Origin: Hippophae tibetana
Lineage: Eukaryota; Streptophyta; Magnoliopsida; Rosales; Elaeagnaceae
Length of the DNA: 64,000 bases
NCBI GenBank assembly: GCA_037013495.1
Contig: CM072803.1
Coordinates: 55,503,627 to 55,567,626 of the forward strand
Direction: 5' to 3'
Part shown: positions 10,101-23,564 of the stretch, piece after piece
Layout of the letters: every line of letters starts with the position of its first letter
Position numbering within the stretch: the stretch's first letter is position 1
Program-made: the position numbers and the translations under genes
The notes under the pieces: generated by a model
Databases searched by the model: none
Told to the model about the DNA's origin: nothing
What the model saw: the letters and a program-made list of their open reading frames with translations, nothing else

Positions 10101-11511
10101 GCCTGTGCGGGGAATTAGGACTTACAAAGGAAAAAAAATAATCATAGATCATGAGGAAAAATCAATAAGGGGATAATAATACATAATCATTTTCTCATAT
10201 CTATATTATAAAAGAAAGTTGGCAAAATAAATACTATGCGTTTTATTTCCTAATAATTATGATATATTTAAGTGAAATTATTACGTCTTATGATGCAAAA
10301 CTATTTAAATTTGAAATTTTGTTCATTATTCTAAATAAGAGATCAATAATTCTCATTTTCGACTCATTTTTGACATCAATATTATTAACTTATTTATAAG
10401 TTATTGTGGTTTTTTTGGATGGCATCGTAATGAATTTTCCTTTGGTTGTCCCTTTCTCCCTAGAAATCTAGGTTTCAAACCCATTCTAAGAGTAAGAGTT
10501 AGTGAAATATGAAGCTACATATTACGCTCATCCACAATAGCAATTTTTCTAGCTAGGTAACAAAAAGTTTACAAATGATGTCTGAAACAACCTCTATCCA
10601 TCCACATTTTTAATTTGGAAGGGAGGTAATATAATTTGCATGAATTTGCCTATGCGTGGAATTAGGACTTACAAAGGAAAGAAAATAATCATAGATCATG
10701 AGGAAAAATCAATAAGGGGAAAATGAAACATAATCATTTTCTCATATCTATATTATAAAAGAAAGTTGTCGAAATAAATACTACGCGTTTTATTTCCTAA
10801 TAATTATGATATATTTAAATGAAATTATTATGTCTTATGATGCAAAACTATTTAAATTTGAAATTTTGTTCATTATTCTAAATAAGAGATCAATAATTCT
10901 CATTTTCGACTCATTTTTGACATCAATATTATTAACTTATTTATAAGTTATTGTGTTTTTTTTGGATGGCATCGTAATGAAATTGCCTTTGGTTGTCCCC
11001 TTCTCCCTAGAAATCTAGGTTTCAAACCCATTCTAAGAGTAAGAGTTAGTGAAATGTGATTCTACATATTACGCTCATCCACAATAGCAATTTTTCTAGC
11101 TCGGTAACAAAAAGTTTACAAATGATGTCTGAAAAACCTCTATCCATCAACATTTTTCATTTGGAAGGGAGGTAATATAATTTGCATGAATTTGCCTGTG
11201 CGGGGAATTAGGACTTAAAAAGGAAAGAAAATAATCATAGATCATCGAGAAAAATCAATAAGGGGAAAATAAAACATAATCATTTTCTCATGTCTATATT
11301 TTAAAAGAAAGTTGGCGAAATAAATACTACGCGTTTTATTTCCTAATAATTATGATATGTATTTAAGTGAAATTATTACGTCTTATGATGCAAAACTATT
11401 TAAATTTGAAATTTTGTTCATTATTCTAAATAAGAGATCAATAATTCTCATTTTCGACTCATTTTTAACATCAATATTCTTAACTTATTTATAAGTTATT
11501 GTGATTTTTTT
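7128..11511. repeat. 4-monomer units, ~2,192 bp (monomers 14-21)
   Basis: Anchors are at 7128, 7677, 8224, 8773, 9320, 9869, 10416 and 10963. Monomers 14 and 18 share the private 'GATCCAAACTATTT' and are 2,192 bp apart; monomers 15 and 19 are also 2,192 bp apart. The other two positions differ. Monomers 16-17 resemble 10-11, while monomers 20-21 resemble 9-10 of the 5-mer HOR. Monomer 21 has the leader and body of the GTGTTTTTTTT type but a short head patch ('GAAATTGCC', 'CCCCTTCTCC') from the type of monomers 3, 8 and 13. Confidence 0.8.
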
Positions 11512-14500
11512 TGGATGGCATCGTAATGAATTTGCCTTTGGTTGTCCCTTTCTCCCTAGAAATCTAGGTTTCAAACCCATTCTAAGAGTAAGAGTTAGTG
11601 AAATGTGAAGCTACATATTACGCTCATCCACAATAGCAATTTTTCTAGCTAGGTAACAAAAAGTTTACAAATGATGTCTGAAACAACCTCTATCCATCAA
11701 CATTTTTCATTTGGAAGGGAGGTAATATAATTTGCATGAATTTGCCTGTGCGGGGAATTAGGACTTACAAAGGAAAAAAAATAATCATAGATCATGAGGA
11801 AAAATCAATAAGGGGATAATAATACATAATCATTTTCTCATATCTATATTATAAAAGAAAGTTGGCAAAATAAATACTATGCGTTTTATTTCCTAATAAT
11901 TATGATATATTTAAGTGAAATTATTACGTCTTATGATGCAAAACTATTTAAATTTGAAATTTTGTTCATTATTCTAAATAAGAGATCAATAATTCTCATT
12001 TTCGACTCATTTTTGACATCAATATTATTAACTTATTTATAAGTTATTGTGGTTTTTTTGGATGGCATCGTAATGAATTTTCCTTTGGTTGTCCCTTTCT
12101 CCCTAGAAATCTAGGTTTCAAACCCATTCTAAGAGTAAGAGTAAGTGAAATATGATTCTACATATTACGCTCATCCACAATAGCAATTTTTCTAGCTCGG
12201 TAACAAAAAGTTTACAAATGATGTCTGAAACAACCTCTATCCATCAACATTTTTCATTTGGAAGGGAGGTAATATAATTTGCATGAATTTGCCTGTGCGG
12301 GGAATTAGGACTTACAAAGGAAAGAAAATAATCATAGATCATCGAGAAAAATCAATAAGGGGAAAATAAAATATAATCATTTTCTCATGTCTATATTTTA
12401 AAAGAAAGTTGGCGAAATAAATACTACGCGTTTTATTTCCTAATAATTATGATATGTATTTAAGTGAAATTATTACGTCTTATGATGCAAAACTATTTAA
12501 ATTTGAAATTTTGTTCATTATTCTAAATAAGAGATCAATAATTCTCATTTTCGACTCATTTTTGACATCAATATTCTTAACTTATTTATAAGTTATTGTG
12601 ATTTTTTTTGGATGGCATCGTAATGAATTTGCCTTTGGTTGTCCCTTTCTCCCTAGAAATCTAGGTTTCAAACCCATTCTAAGAGTAAGAGTTAGTGAAA
12701 TGTGAAGCTACATATTACGCTCATCCACAATAGCAATTTTTCTAGCTAGGTAACAAAAAGTTTACAAATGATATCTGAAACAACCTCTATCCATCAACAT
12801 TTTTCATTTGGAAGGGAGGTAATATAATTTGCATGAATTTGCCTGTGCGGGGAATTAGGACTTACAAAGGAAAAAAAAATCATAGATCATGAGGAAAAAT
12901 CAATAAGGGGATAATAATACATAATCATTTTCTCATATCTATTTTATAAAAGAAAGTTGGCAAAATAAATACTACGCGTTTTATTTCCTAATAATTATGA
13001 TATATTTAAGTGAAATTATTACGTCTTATGATGCAAAACTATTTAAATTTGAAATTTTGTTCATTATTCTAAATAAGAGATCAATAATTCTCATTTTCGA
13101 TTCATTTTTGACATCAATATTATTAACTTATTTATAAGTTATTGTGGTTTTTGTGGATGGCATCGTAATGAATTTTCCTTTGGTTGTCCCTTTCTCCCTA
13201 GAAATCTAGGTTTCAAACCCATTCTAAGAGTAAGAGTAAGTGAAATATGATTCTACATATTACGCTCATCCACAATAGCAATTTTTCTAGCTCGGTAACA
13301 AAAAGTTTACAAATGATGTCTGAAACAACCTCTATCCATCAACATTTTCCATTTGGAAGGGAGGTAATATAATTTGCATGAATTTGCCTGTGCGGGGAAT
13401 TAGGACTTACAAAGGAAAAAAAAATAATCATAGATCATCGAGAAAAATCAATAAGGGGAAAATAAAATATAATCATTTTCTCATGTCTATATTTTAAAAG
13501 AAAGTTGGCGAAATAAATACTACGCGTTTTATTTCCTAATAATTATGATATGTATTTAAGTGAAATTATTACGTCTTATGATGCAAAACTATTTAAATTT
13601 GAAATTTTGTTCATTATTCTAAATAAGAGATCAATAATTCTCATTTTCGACTCATTTTTGACATCAATATTCTTAACTTATTTATAAGTTATTGTGATTT
13701 TTTTTGGATGGCATCGTAATGAATTTGCCTTTGGTTGTCGCTTTCTCCCTAGAAATCTAGGTTTCAAACCCATTCTAAGAGTTAGAGTTAGTGAAATGTG
13801 AAGCTACATATTACGCTCATCCACAATAGCAATTTTTCTAGCTAGGTAACAAAAAGTTTACAAATGATGTCTGAAACAACCTCTATCCATCAACATTTTT
13901 CATTTGGAAGGGAGGTAATATAATTTGCATGAATTTGCCTGTGCGGGGAATTAGGACTTACAAAGGAAAAAAAATAATCATAGATCATGAGGAAAAATCA
14001 ATAAGGGGATAATAATACATAATCATTTTCTCATATCTATATTAAAAAAGAAAGTTGGCAAAATAAATACTATGCGTTTTATTTCCTAATAATTATGATA
14101 TATTTAAGTGAAATTATTACGTCTTATGATGCAAAACTATTTAAATTTGAAATTTTGTTCATTATTCTAAATAAGAGATCAATAATTCTCATTTTCGACT
14201 CATTTTTGACATCAATATTATTAACTTATTTATAAGTTATTGTGGTTTTTTTGGATGGCATCGTAATGAACTTTCCTTTGGTTGTCCCTTTCTTAATAGA
14301 AATCTAGGTTTCAAACCCATTCTAAGAGTAAGAGTAAGTGAAATATGATTCTACATATTACGCTCATCCACAATAGCAATTTTTCTAACTCGGTAACAAA
14401 AAGTTTACAAATGATGTCTGAAACAACCTCTATCCATCAACATTTTTCATTTGGAAGGGAGGTAATATAATTTGCATGAATTTGCCTGTGCGGGGAATTA

Positions 14501-17500
14501 GGACTTACAAAGGAAAGAAAATAATCATAGATCATCGAGAAAAATCAATATGGGGAAAATAAAATATAATCATTTTCTCATGTCTATATTTTAAAAGAAA
14601 GTTGGCGAAATAAATACTACGCGTTTTATTTCCTAATAATTATGATATGTATTTAAGTGAAATTATTACGTCTTATGATGCAAAACTATTTAAATTTGAA
14701 ATTTTGTTCATTATTCTAAATAAGAGATCAATAATTCTCATTTTCGACTCATTTTTAACATCAATATTCTTAACTTATTTATAAGTTATTGTGATTTTTT
14801 TTGGATGGCATCGTAATGAATTTGCCTTTGGTTGTCCCTTTTTCCCTAGAAATCTAGGTTTCAAACCCATTCTAAGAGTAAGAGTTAGTGAAATGTGAAG
14901 CTACATATTACGCTCATCCACAATAGCAATTTTTCTAGCTAGGTAACAAAAAGTTTACAAATGATGTCTGAAACAACCTCTATCCATCAACATTTTTCAT
15001 TTGGAAGGGAGGTAATATAATTTGCATGAATTTGCCTGTGCGGGGAATTAGGACTTACAAAGGAAAAAAAATAATCATAGATCATGAGGAAAAATCAATA
15101 AGGGGATAATAATACATAATCATTTTCTCATATCTATATTATAAAAGAAAGTTGGCAAAATAAATACTATGCGTTTTATTTCCTAATAATTATGATATAT
15201 TTAAGTGAAATTATTACGTCTTATGATGCAAAACTATTTAAATTTGAAATTTTGTTCATTATTCTAAATAAGAGATCAATAATTCTCATTTTCGACTCAT
15301 TTTTGATATCAATATTATTAACTTATTTATAAGTTATTGTGGTTTTTTTGGATGGCATCGTAATGAATTTTCCTTTGGTTGTCCCTTTCTCCTTAGAAAT
15401 CTAGGTTTCAAACCCATTCTAAGAGTAAGAGTAAGTGAAATATGATTCTACATATTACGCTCATCCACAATAGCAATTTTTCTAGCTCGGTAACAAAAAG
15501 TTTACAAATGATGTCTGAAACAACCTCTATCCATCAACATTTTTCATTTGGAAGGGAGGTAATATAATTTGCATGAATTTGCCTGTGCGGGGAATTAGGA
15601 CTTACAAAGGAAAGAAAATAATCATAGATCATCGAGAAAAATCAATAAGGGGAAAATAAAATATAATCATTTTCTCATGTCTATATTTTAAAAGAAAGTT
15701 GGCGAAATAAATACTACGCGTTTTATTTCCTAATAATTATGATATGTATTTAAGTGAAATTATTATGTCTTATGATGCAAAACTATTTAAATTTGAAATT
15801 TTGTTCATTATTCTAAATAAGAGATCAATAATTCTCATTTTCGACTCATTTTTGACATCAATATTCTTAACTTATTTATAAGTTATTGTGATTTTTTTTG
15901 GATGGCATCGTAATGAATTTGCCTTTGGTTGTCGCTTTCTCCCTAGAAATCTAGGTTTCAAACCCATTCTAAGAGTAAGAGTTAGTGAAATGTGAAGCTA
16001 CATTTTACGCTCATCCACAATAGCAATTTTTCTAGCTAGGTAACAAAAGGTTTACAAATGATGTCTGAAACAACCTCTATCCATCAACATTTTTCATTTG
16101 GAAGGGAGGTAATATAATTTGCATGAATTTGCCTGTGCGGGGAATTAGGACTTACAAAGGAAAAAAATAATCATAGATCATGAGGAAAAATCAATAAGGG
16201 GATAATAATACATAATCATTTTCTCATATCTATTTTATAAAAGAAAGTTGGCAAAATAAATACTATGCGTTTTATTTCCTAATAATTATGATATATTTAA
16301 GTGAAATTATTACGTCTTATGATGCAAAACTATTTAAATTTGAAATTTTGTTCATTATTCTAAATAAGAGATCAATAATTCTCATTTTCGATTCATTTTT
16401 GACATCAATATTATTAACTTATTTATAAGTTATTATGGTTTTTGTGGATGGCATCGTAATGAATTTTCCTTTGGTTGTCCCTTTCTCCCTAGAAATCTAG
16501 GTTTCAAACACATTCTAAGAGTAAGAGTAAGTGAAATATGATTCTACATATTACGCTCATCCACAATAGCAATTTTTCTAGCTCGGTAACAAAAAGTTTA
16601 CAAATGATGTCTGAAACAACCTCTATCCATCAACATTTTTCATTTGGAAGGGAGGTAATATAATTTGCATGAATTTGCCTGTGCGGGGAATTAGGACTTA
16701 CAAAGGAAAGAAAATATTCATAGATCATCGAGAAAAATCAATAAGGGGAAAATAAAATATAATCATTTTCTCATGTCTATATTTTAAAAGAAAGTTGGCG
16801 AAATAAATACTACGCGTTTTATTTCCTAATAATTATGATATGTATTTAAGTGAAATTATTACGTCTTATGATGCAAAACTATTTAAATTTGAAATTTTGT
16901 TCATTATTCTAAATAAGAGATCAATAATTCTCATTTTTGACTCATTTTTGACATCAATATTCTTAACTTATTTATAAGTTATTGTGATTTTTTTTGGATG
17001 GCATCGTAATGAATTTGCCTTTGGTTGTCCCTTTCTCCCTAGAAATCTAGGTTTCAAACCCATTCTAAGAGTAAGAGTTAGTGAAATGTGAAGCTACATA
17101 TTACGCTCATCCACAATAGCAATTTTTCTAGCTAGGTAACAAAAAGTTTACAAATGATGTCTGAAACAACCTCTATCCATCAACATTTTTCATTTGGAAG
17201 GGAGGTAATATAATTTGCATGAATTTGCCTGTGCGGGGAATTAGGACTTACAAAGGAAAAAAAATAATCATAGATCATGAGGAAAAATCAATAAGGGGAT
17301 AATAATACATAATCATTTTCTCATATCTATATTAAAAAAGAAAGTTGGCAAAATAAATACTATGCGTTTTATTTCCTAATAATTATGATATATTTAAGTG
17401 AAATTATTACGTCTTATGATGCAAAACTATTTAAATTTGAAATTTTGTTCATTATTCTAAATAAGAGATCAATAATTCTCATTTTCGACTCATTTTTGAC

Positions 17501-20500
17501 ATCAATATTATTAACTTATTTATAAGTTATTGTGGTTTTTTTGGATGGCATCGTAATGAACTTTCCTTTGGTTGTCCCTTTCTTAATAGAAATCTAGGTT
17601 TCAAACCCATTCTAAGAGTAAGAGTAAGTGAAATATGATTCTACATATTACGCTCATCCACAATAGCAATTTTTCTAACTCGGTAACAAAAAGTTTACAA
17701 ATGATGTTTGAAACAACCTCTATCCATCAACATTTTTCATTTGGAAGGGAGGTAATATAATTTGCATGAATTTGCCTGTGCGGGGAATTAGGACTTACAA
17801 AGGAAAGAAAATAATCATAGATCATCGAGAAAAATCAATATGGGGAAAATAAAATATAATCATTTTCTCATGTCTATATTTTAAAAGAAAGTTGGCGAAA
17901 TAAATACAACGCGTTTTATTTCCTAATAATTATGATATGTATTTAAGTGAAATTATTACGTCTTATGATGCAAAACTATTTAAATTTGAAATTTTGTTCA
18001 TTATTCTAAATAAGAGATCAATAATTCTCATTTTCGACTCATTTTTAACATCAATATTCTTAACTTATTTATAAGTTATTGTGATTTTTTTTGGATGGCA
18101 TCGTAATGAATTTGCCTTTGGTTGTCCCTTTCTCCCTAGAAATCTAGGTTTCAAACCCATTCTAAGAGTAAGAGTTAGTGAAATGTGAAGCTACATATTA
18201 CGCTCATCCACAATAGCAATTTTTCTAGCTAGGTAACAAAAAGTTTACAAATGATGTCTGAAACAACCTCTATCCATCAACATTTTTCATTTGGAAGGGA
18301 GGTAATATAATTTGCATGAATTTGCCTGTGCGGGGAATTAGGACTTACAAAGGAAAAAAAATAATCATAGATCATGAGGAAAAATCAATAAGGGGATAAT
18401 AATACATAATCATTTTCTCATATCTATATTATAAAAGAAAGTTGGCAAAATAAATACTATGCGTTTTATTTCCTAATAATTATGATATATTTAAGTGAAA
18501 TTATTACGTCTTATGATGCAAAACTATTTAAATTTGAAATTTTGTTCATTATTCTAAATAAGAGATCAATAATTCTCATTTTCGACTCATTTTTGATATC
18601 AATATTATTAACTTATTTATAAGTTATTGTGGTTTTTTTGGATGGCATCGTAATGAATTTTCCTTTGGTTGTCCCTTTCTCCTTAGAAATCTAGGTTTCA
18701 AACCCATTCTAAGAGTAAGAGTAAGTGAAATATGATTCTACATATTACGCTCATCCACAATAGCAATTTTTCTAGCTCGGTAACAAAAAGTTTACAAATG
18801 ATGTCTGAAACAACCTCTATCCATCAACATTTTTCATTTGGAAGGGAGGTAATATAATTTGCATGAATTTGCCTGTGCGGGGAATTAGGACTTACAAAGG
18901 AAAGAAAATAATAATAGATCATCGAGAAAAATCAATAAGGGGAAAATAAAATATAATCATTTTCTCATGTCTATATTTTAAAAGAAAGTTGGCGAAATAA
19001 ATACTACGCGTTTTATTTCCTAATAATTATGATATGTATTTAAGTGAAATTATTACGTCTTATGATGCAAAACTATTTAAATTTGAAATTTTGTTCATTA
19101 TTCTAAATAAGAGATCAATAATTCTCATTTTCGACTCATTTTTGACATCAATATTCTTAACTTATTTATAAGTTATTGTGATTTTTTTTGGATGGCATCG
19201 TAATGAATTTGCTTTGGGTTTTCCCTTTCTCCCTAGAAATCTACGTTTCATACCTATTCTAAGAGTAAGAGTTTGTGAAATATGATGCTACATATTACGC
19301 TCATCCCCAATAGCAATTTTTCTAGCTAGGTAACAAAAAGTTTACAAATGATGTCTGAAACAACCTCTATCCATCAACATTTTTCATTTGGAAGGGAGGT
19401 AATATAATTTGCATGAATTTGCCTGTGCGGGGAATTAGGACTTACAAAGGAAAGAAAATAATCATAGATCATCGAGAAAAATCAATAAGGGGAAAATAAA
19501 ATATAATCATTTTCTCATGTCTATATTTTAAAAGAAAGTTGGCGAAATAAATACTACGCGTTTTATTTCCTAATAATTATGATATGTATTTAAGTGAAAT
19601 TATTACGTCTTATGATGCAAAACTATTTAAATTTGAAATTTTGTTCATTATTCTAAATAAGAGATCAATAATTCTCATTTTCGACTCATTTTTGACATCA
19701 ATATTCTTAACTTATTTATAAGTTATTGTGATTTTTTTTGGATGGCATCGTAATGAATTTGCCTTTGGTTGTCCCTTTCTCCCTAGAAATCTAGGTTTCA
19801 AACCCATTCTAAGAGTAAGAGTTAGTGAAATGTGAAGCTACATATTACGCTCATCCACAATAGCAATTTTTCTAGCTAGGTAACAAAAAGTTTACAAATG
19901 ATGTCTGAAACAACCTCTATCCATCAACATTTTTCATTTGGAAGGGAGGTAATATAATTTGCATGAATTTGCCTGTGCGGGGAATTAGGACTTACAAAGG
20001 AAAAAAAATAATCATAGATCATGAGGAAAAATCAATAAGGGGATAATAATACATAATCATTTTCTCATATCTATATTAAAAAAGAAAGTTGGCAAAATAA
20101 ATACTATGCGTTTTATTTCCTAATAATTATGATATATTTAAGTGAAATTATTACGTCTTATGATGCAAAACTATTTAAATTTGAAATTTTGTTCATTATT
20201 CTAAATAAGAGATCAATAATTCTCATTTTCGACTCATTTTTGACATCAATATTATTAACTTATTTATAAGTTATTGTGGTTTTTTTGGATGGCATCGTAA
20301 TGAACTTTCCTTTGGTTGTCCCTTTCTCAATAGAAATCTAGGTTTCAAACCCATTCTAAGAGTAAGAGTAAGTGAAATATGATTCTACGTATTACGCTCA
20401 TCCACAATAGCAATTTTTCTAGCTCGGTAACAAAAAGTTTACAAATGATGTCTGAAACAACCTCTATCCATCAACATTTTTCATTTGGAAGGGAGGTAAT

Positions 20501-20831
20501 ATAATTTGCATGAATTTGCCTGTGCGGGGAATTAGGACTTACAAAGGAAAGAAAATAATCATAGATCATCGAGAAAAATCAATATGGGGAAAATAAAATA
20601 TAATCATTTTCTCATGTCTATATTTTAAAAGAAAGTTGGCGAAATAAATACTACGCGTTTTATTTCCTAATAATTATGATATATTTAAATGAAATTATTC
20701 GTCTTATGATGCAAAACTATTTAAATTTGAAATTTTGGTCATTATTCTAAATAAGAGATCAATAATTCTCATTTTCGACTCATTTTTGACCTCAATATTC
20801 TTAACTTATTTATAAGTTATTGTGGTTGTTT
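11512..20831. repeat. A/B dimer region with ~3,290-bp 6-mer super-period (monomers 22-38)
   Basis: Anchors are at 11512, 12059, 12609, 13154, 13705, 14252, 14802, 15349, 15899, 16445, 16995, 17542, 18092, 18639, 19189, 19739 and 20286. Leaders alternate GTGATTTTTTTT (A, 'GAATTTGCC', 'GTGAAGC') and GTGGTTTTTTT (B, 'GAATTTTCC', 'GATTCTAC', 'CTCGG'). Each A+B dimer is about 1,097 bp. Private variants show a longer period. The 'TTTTTGTGG' leader occurs at 13154 and 16445 (3,291 bp apart). 'GAACTTTCC' with 'CTTAATAG' occurs at 14252 and 17542 (3,290 bp). 'CCTTAG' occurs at 15349 and 18639 (3,290 bp). A third 'GAACTTTCC' copy, at 20286, comes 2,744 bp after the second, so the last unit is one monomer short. 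Confidence 0.88.
19189..19738. repeat. Chimeric monomer 36: A leader joined to X-type head
   Basis: This monomer has the A leader and 'TGGATGGCATCG'. From about 19211 it carries the distinct X head: 'GCTTTGGGTTTTCCC', 'CTACGTTTCATACC', 'GAGTTTGTG' and 'CATCCCCAATAG'. The same head occurs with its own leader at 20832. The switch lies between about 19197 and 19211. Downstream the body is ordinary for this region ('CATCGAG', 'AAAATATAATC', 'GATATGTATTT'). Confidence 0.85.
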
Positions 20832-20930
20832 TGGAGGAGATCGTAATGAATTTGCTTTGGGTTTTCCCTTTCTCCCTAGAAATCTACGTTTCATACCTAT
20901 TCTAAGAGTAAGAGTTTGTGAAATATGATG
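20824..20930. repeat. X-type monomer head with its own leader
   Basis: This is the most divergent head in the window: 'GGTTGTTTTGGAGGAGATCG', 'GCTTTGGGTTTTCCC', 'CTACGTTTCATACC' and 'GAGTTTGTG'. It abolishes both IR1 and IR2. It recurs at 25746 and 28483, and without its leader at 19211. The preceding monomer end also has a linked change, 'TTGACCTCAATATTC' for 'TTGACATC'. The transferred tract therefore starts upstream of the leader. Confidence 0.85.
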
Positions 20931-23564
20931 CTACATATTACGCTCATCCCCAATAGCAATTTTTCTAGCTAGGTAACAAAAAGTTTACAAATGATGTCTG
21001 AAACAACCTCTATCCATCAACATTTTTCATTTGGAAGGGAGGTAATATAATTTGCATGAATTTGCCTGTGCGGGGAATTAGGACTTACAAAGGAAAGAAA
21101 ATAATCATAGATCATCGAGAAAAATCAATAAGGGGAAAATAAAACATAACCATTTTCTCATGTCTATATTATAAAAGAAAGTTGGCGAAATAAATACTAC
21201 GCGTTTTATTTCCTAATAATTATGATATATTTAAATGAAATTATTCGTCTTATGATGCAAAACTATTTAAATTGGAAATTTTGTTCATTATTCTAAATAA
21301 GAGATCAATAATTCTCATTTTCGACTCATTTTTGACATCAATATTCTTAACTTATTTATAAGTTATTTTCGTTTTTTTGGATGGCATCGTAATGAATTTG
21401 CCTTTGGATGTCCGCTTCTCCCTAGCAATCTAGGTTTCAAACCTATTCTAAGAGTAAGAGTTAGTGAAATATGATGCTACATATTACGCTCATCCCCAAT
21501 AGCAATTTTTCTAGCTAGGTAACAAAAAGTTTACAAATGATGTCTGAAACAACCTCTATCCATCAACATTTTTCATAGGTAATATAATTTGCATGAATTT
21601 GCCTATGCGGGGAATTAGGACTTACAAAGGAAAGAAAATAATCATAGATCATGAGGAAAAATCAATAAGGGGAAAATAAAACATAATCATTTTCTCATAT
21701 CTATATTATAAAAGAAAGTTGTCGAAATAAATACTACGCGTTTTATTTCCTAATAATTATGATATATATTTAAGTGAAATTATTACGTCTAATGATGCAA
21801 AACTATTTAAATTTGAAATTTTGTTCATTATTCTAAATAAGAGATCAATAATTTTCATTTTCGACTCATTTTTGACATCAATATTATTAACTTATTTATA
21901 AGTTATTGTGGTTTTTTTGGATGGCATCGTAATGAATTTTCCTTTGGTTGTCCCTTTCTCCCTAGAAATCTAGGTTTCAAACCCATTCTAAGAGTAAGAG
22001 TAAGTGAAATATGATGCTACATATTACGCTCATCCACAATAGCAATTTTTCTAGCTAAGTAACAAAAAGTTTACAAATGATGTCTGAAACAACCTCTATC
22101 CATCAACATTTTTCATTTGGAAGGGAGGTAATATAATTTGCATGACTTTGCCTATGCGGGGAATTAGGACTTACAAAGGAAAGAAAATAATCATAGATCA
22201 TGAGGAAAAATCAATAAGGGGAAAATGAAACATAATCATTTTCTCATATCTATATTATAAAAGAAAGTTGTCGAAATAAATACTACGTGTTTTATTTCCT
22301 AATAATTATGATATGTATTTAAGTGAAATTATTACGTCTTATGATGCAAAACTATTTAAATTTGAAATTTTGTTCATTATTCTAAATAAGAGATCAATAA
22401 TTCTCATTTTCGACTCATTTTTGACATCAATATTCTTAACTTATTTATAAGTTATTGTGATTTTTTTTGGATTGCATCGTAATGAATTTGCCTTTGGTTG
22501 TCCCTTTCTCCCTAGAAATCTAGGTTTCAAACCCATTCTAAGAGTAAGAGTTAGTGAAATATGAAGCTACATATTACGCTCATCCACAATAGCAATTTTT
22601 CTAGCTAGGTAACAAAAAGTTTAAAAATGATGTCTGAAACAACCTCTATCCATCAACATTTTTCATTTGGAAGGGAGGTAATATAATTTGCATGAATTTT
22701 CCTGTGCGGGGAATTAGGACTTACAAAGGAAAAAAAATAATCATAGATCATGAGGAAAAATCAATAAGGGGATAATAATACATAATCATTTTCTCATATC
22801 TATATTATAAAAGAAAGTTGGCAAAATAAATACTACGCGTTTTATTTCCTAATAATTATGATATATTTAAGAGAAATTATTACGTCTTATGATGCAAAAC
22901 TATTTAAATTTGAAATTTTGTTCATTATTCTAAATAAGAGATCAATAATTCTCATTTTCGACTCATTTTTGACATCAATATTCTTAACTTATTTATAAGT
23001 TATTTTGATTTTTTTTTGGATGGCATCGTAATGAATTTGCCTTTGGTTGTCCCTTTCTCCCTAGAAATCTAGGTTTCAAACCCATTCTAAGAGTAAGAGT
23101 TAGTGAAATATGAAGCTACATATTACGCTCATCCACAATAGCAATGTTTCTAGCTCGGTAACAAAAAGTTTACAAATGATGTCTGAAACAACCTCTATCC
23201 ATCAACATTTTTCATTTGGAAGGGAGGTAATATAATTTGCATGAATTTTCCTGTGCGGGGAATTAGAACTTACAAAGGAAAAAAAAATAATCATAGATAA
23301 TGAGGAAAAATCAATAAGGGGATAATAATACATAATCATTTTCTCATATCTGTATTATAAAAGAAAGTTGGCAAAATAAATACTACGCGTTTTATTTCCT
23401 AATAATTATGATATATTTAAGTGAAATTATTACGTCTTATGATGCAAAACTATTTAAATTTGAAATTTTGTTCATTATTCTAAATAAGAGATCAATAATT
23501 CTCATTTTCGACTCATTTTTGACATCAATATTATTAACTTATTTATAAGTTATTGTGGTTTTTT
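20832..23564. repeat. Mixed monomers without clear HOR (39-43)
   Basis: Anchors are at 20832, 21378, 21918, 22468 and 23017, with leaders GTGGTTGTTTTGGAGGAG, TTCGTTTTTTT, GTGGTTTTTTT, GTGATTTTTTTT (with 'GGATTGC') and TTTTGATTTTTTTTT. No two are close copies. Several variants that dominate the right half appear here for the first time: the 9-bp deletion (monomer 40, at about 21574-21580), 'CATAACCATT' (about 21145), the 'GGATTGCATCG' leader (22468), and 'GAATTTTCCTG' in the middle segment (monomer 42). It looks like a transition zone. Confidence 0.8.
21574..21580. repeat. First 9-bp-deletion junction (TTTTTCAT/AGGTAAT)
   Basis: Nine bases (TTGGAAGGG) present in ordinary monomers between 'TTTTTCAT' and 'AGGTAATAT' are missing. 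The same junction occurs in monomers 40, 63, 67, 73, 77, 81, 89, 93, 98, 101 and 104, with 'CAT' at about 21574, 34168, 36337, 39612, 41794, 43976, 48346, 50531, 53262, 54898 and 56531. It is absent from the first 21.5 kb and from the last 7 kb. Confidence 0.9.
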
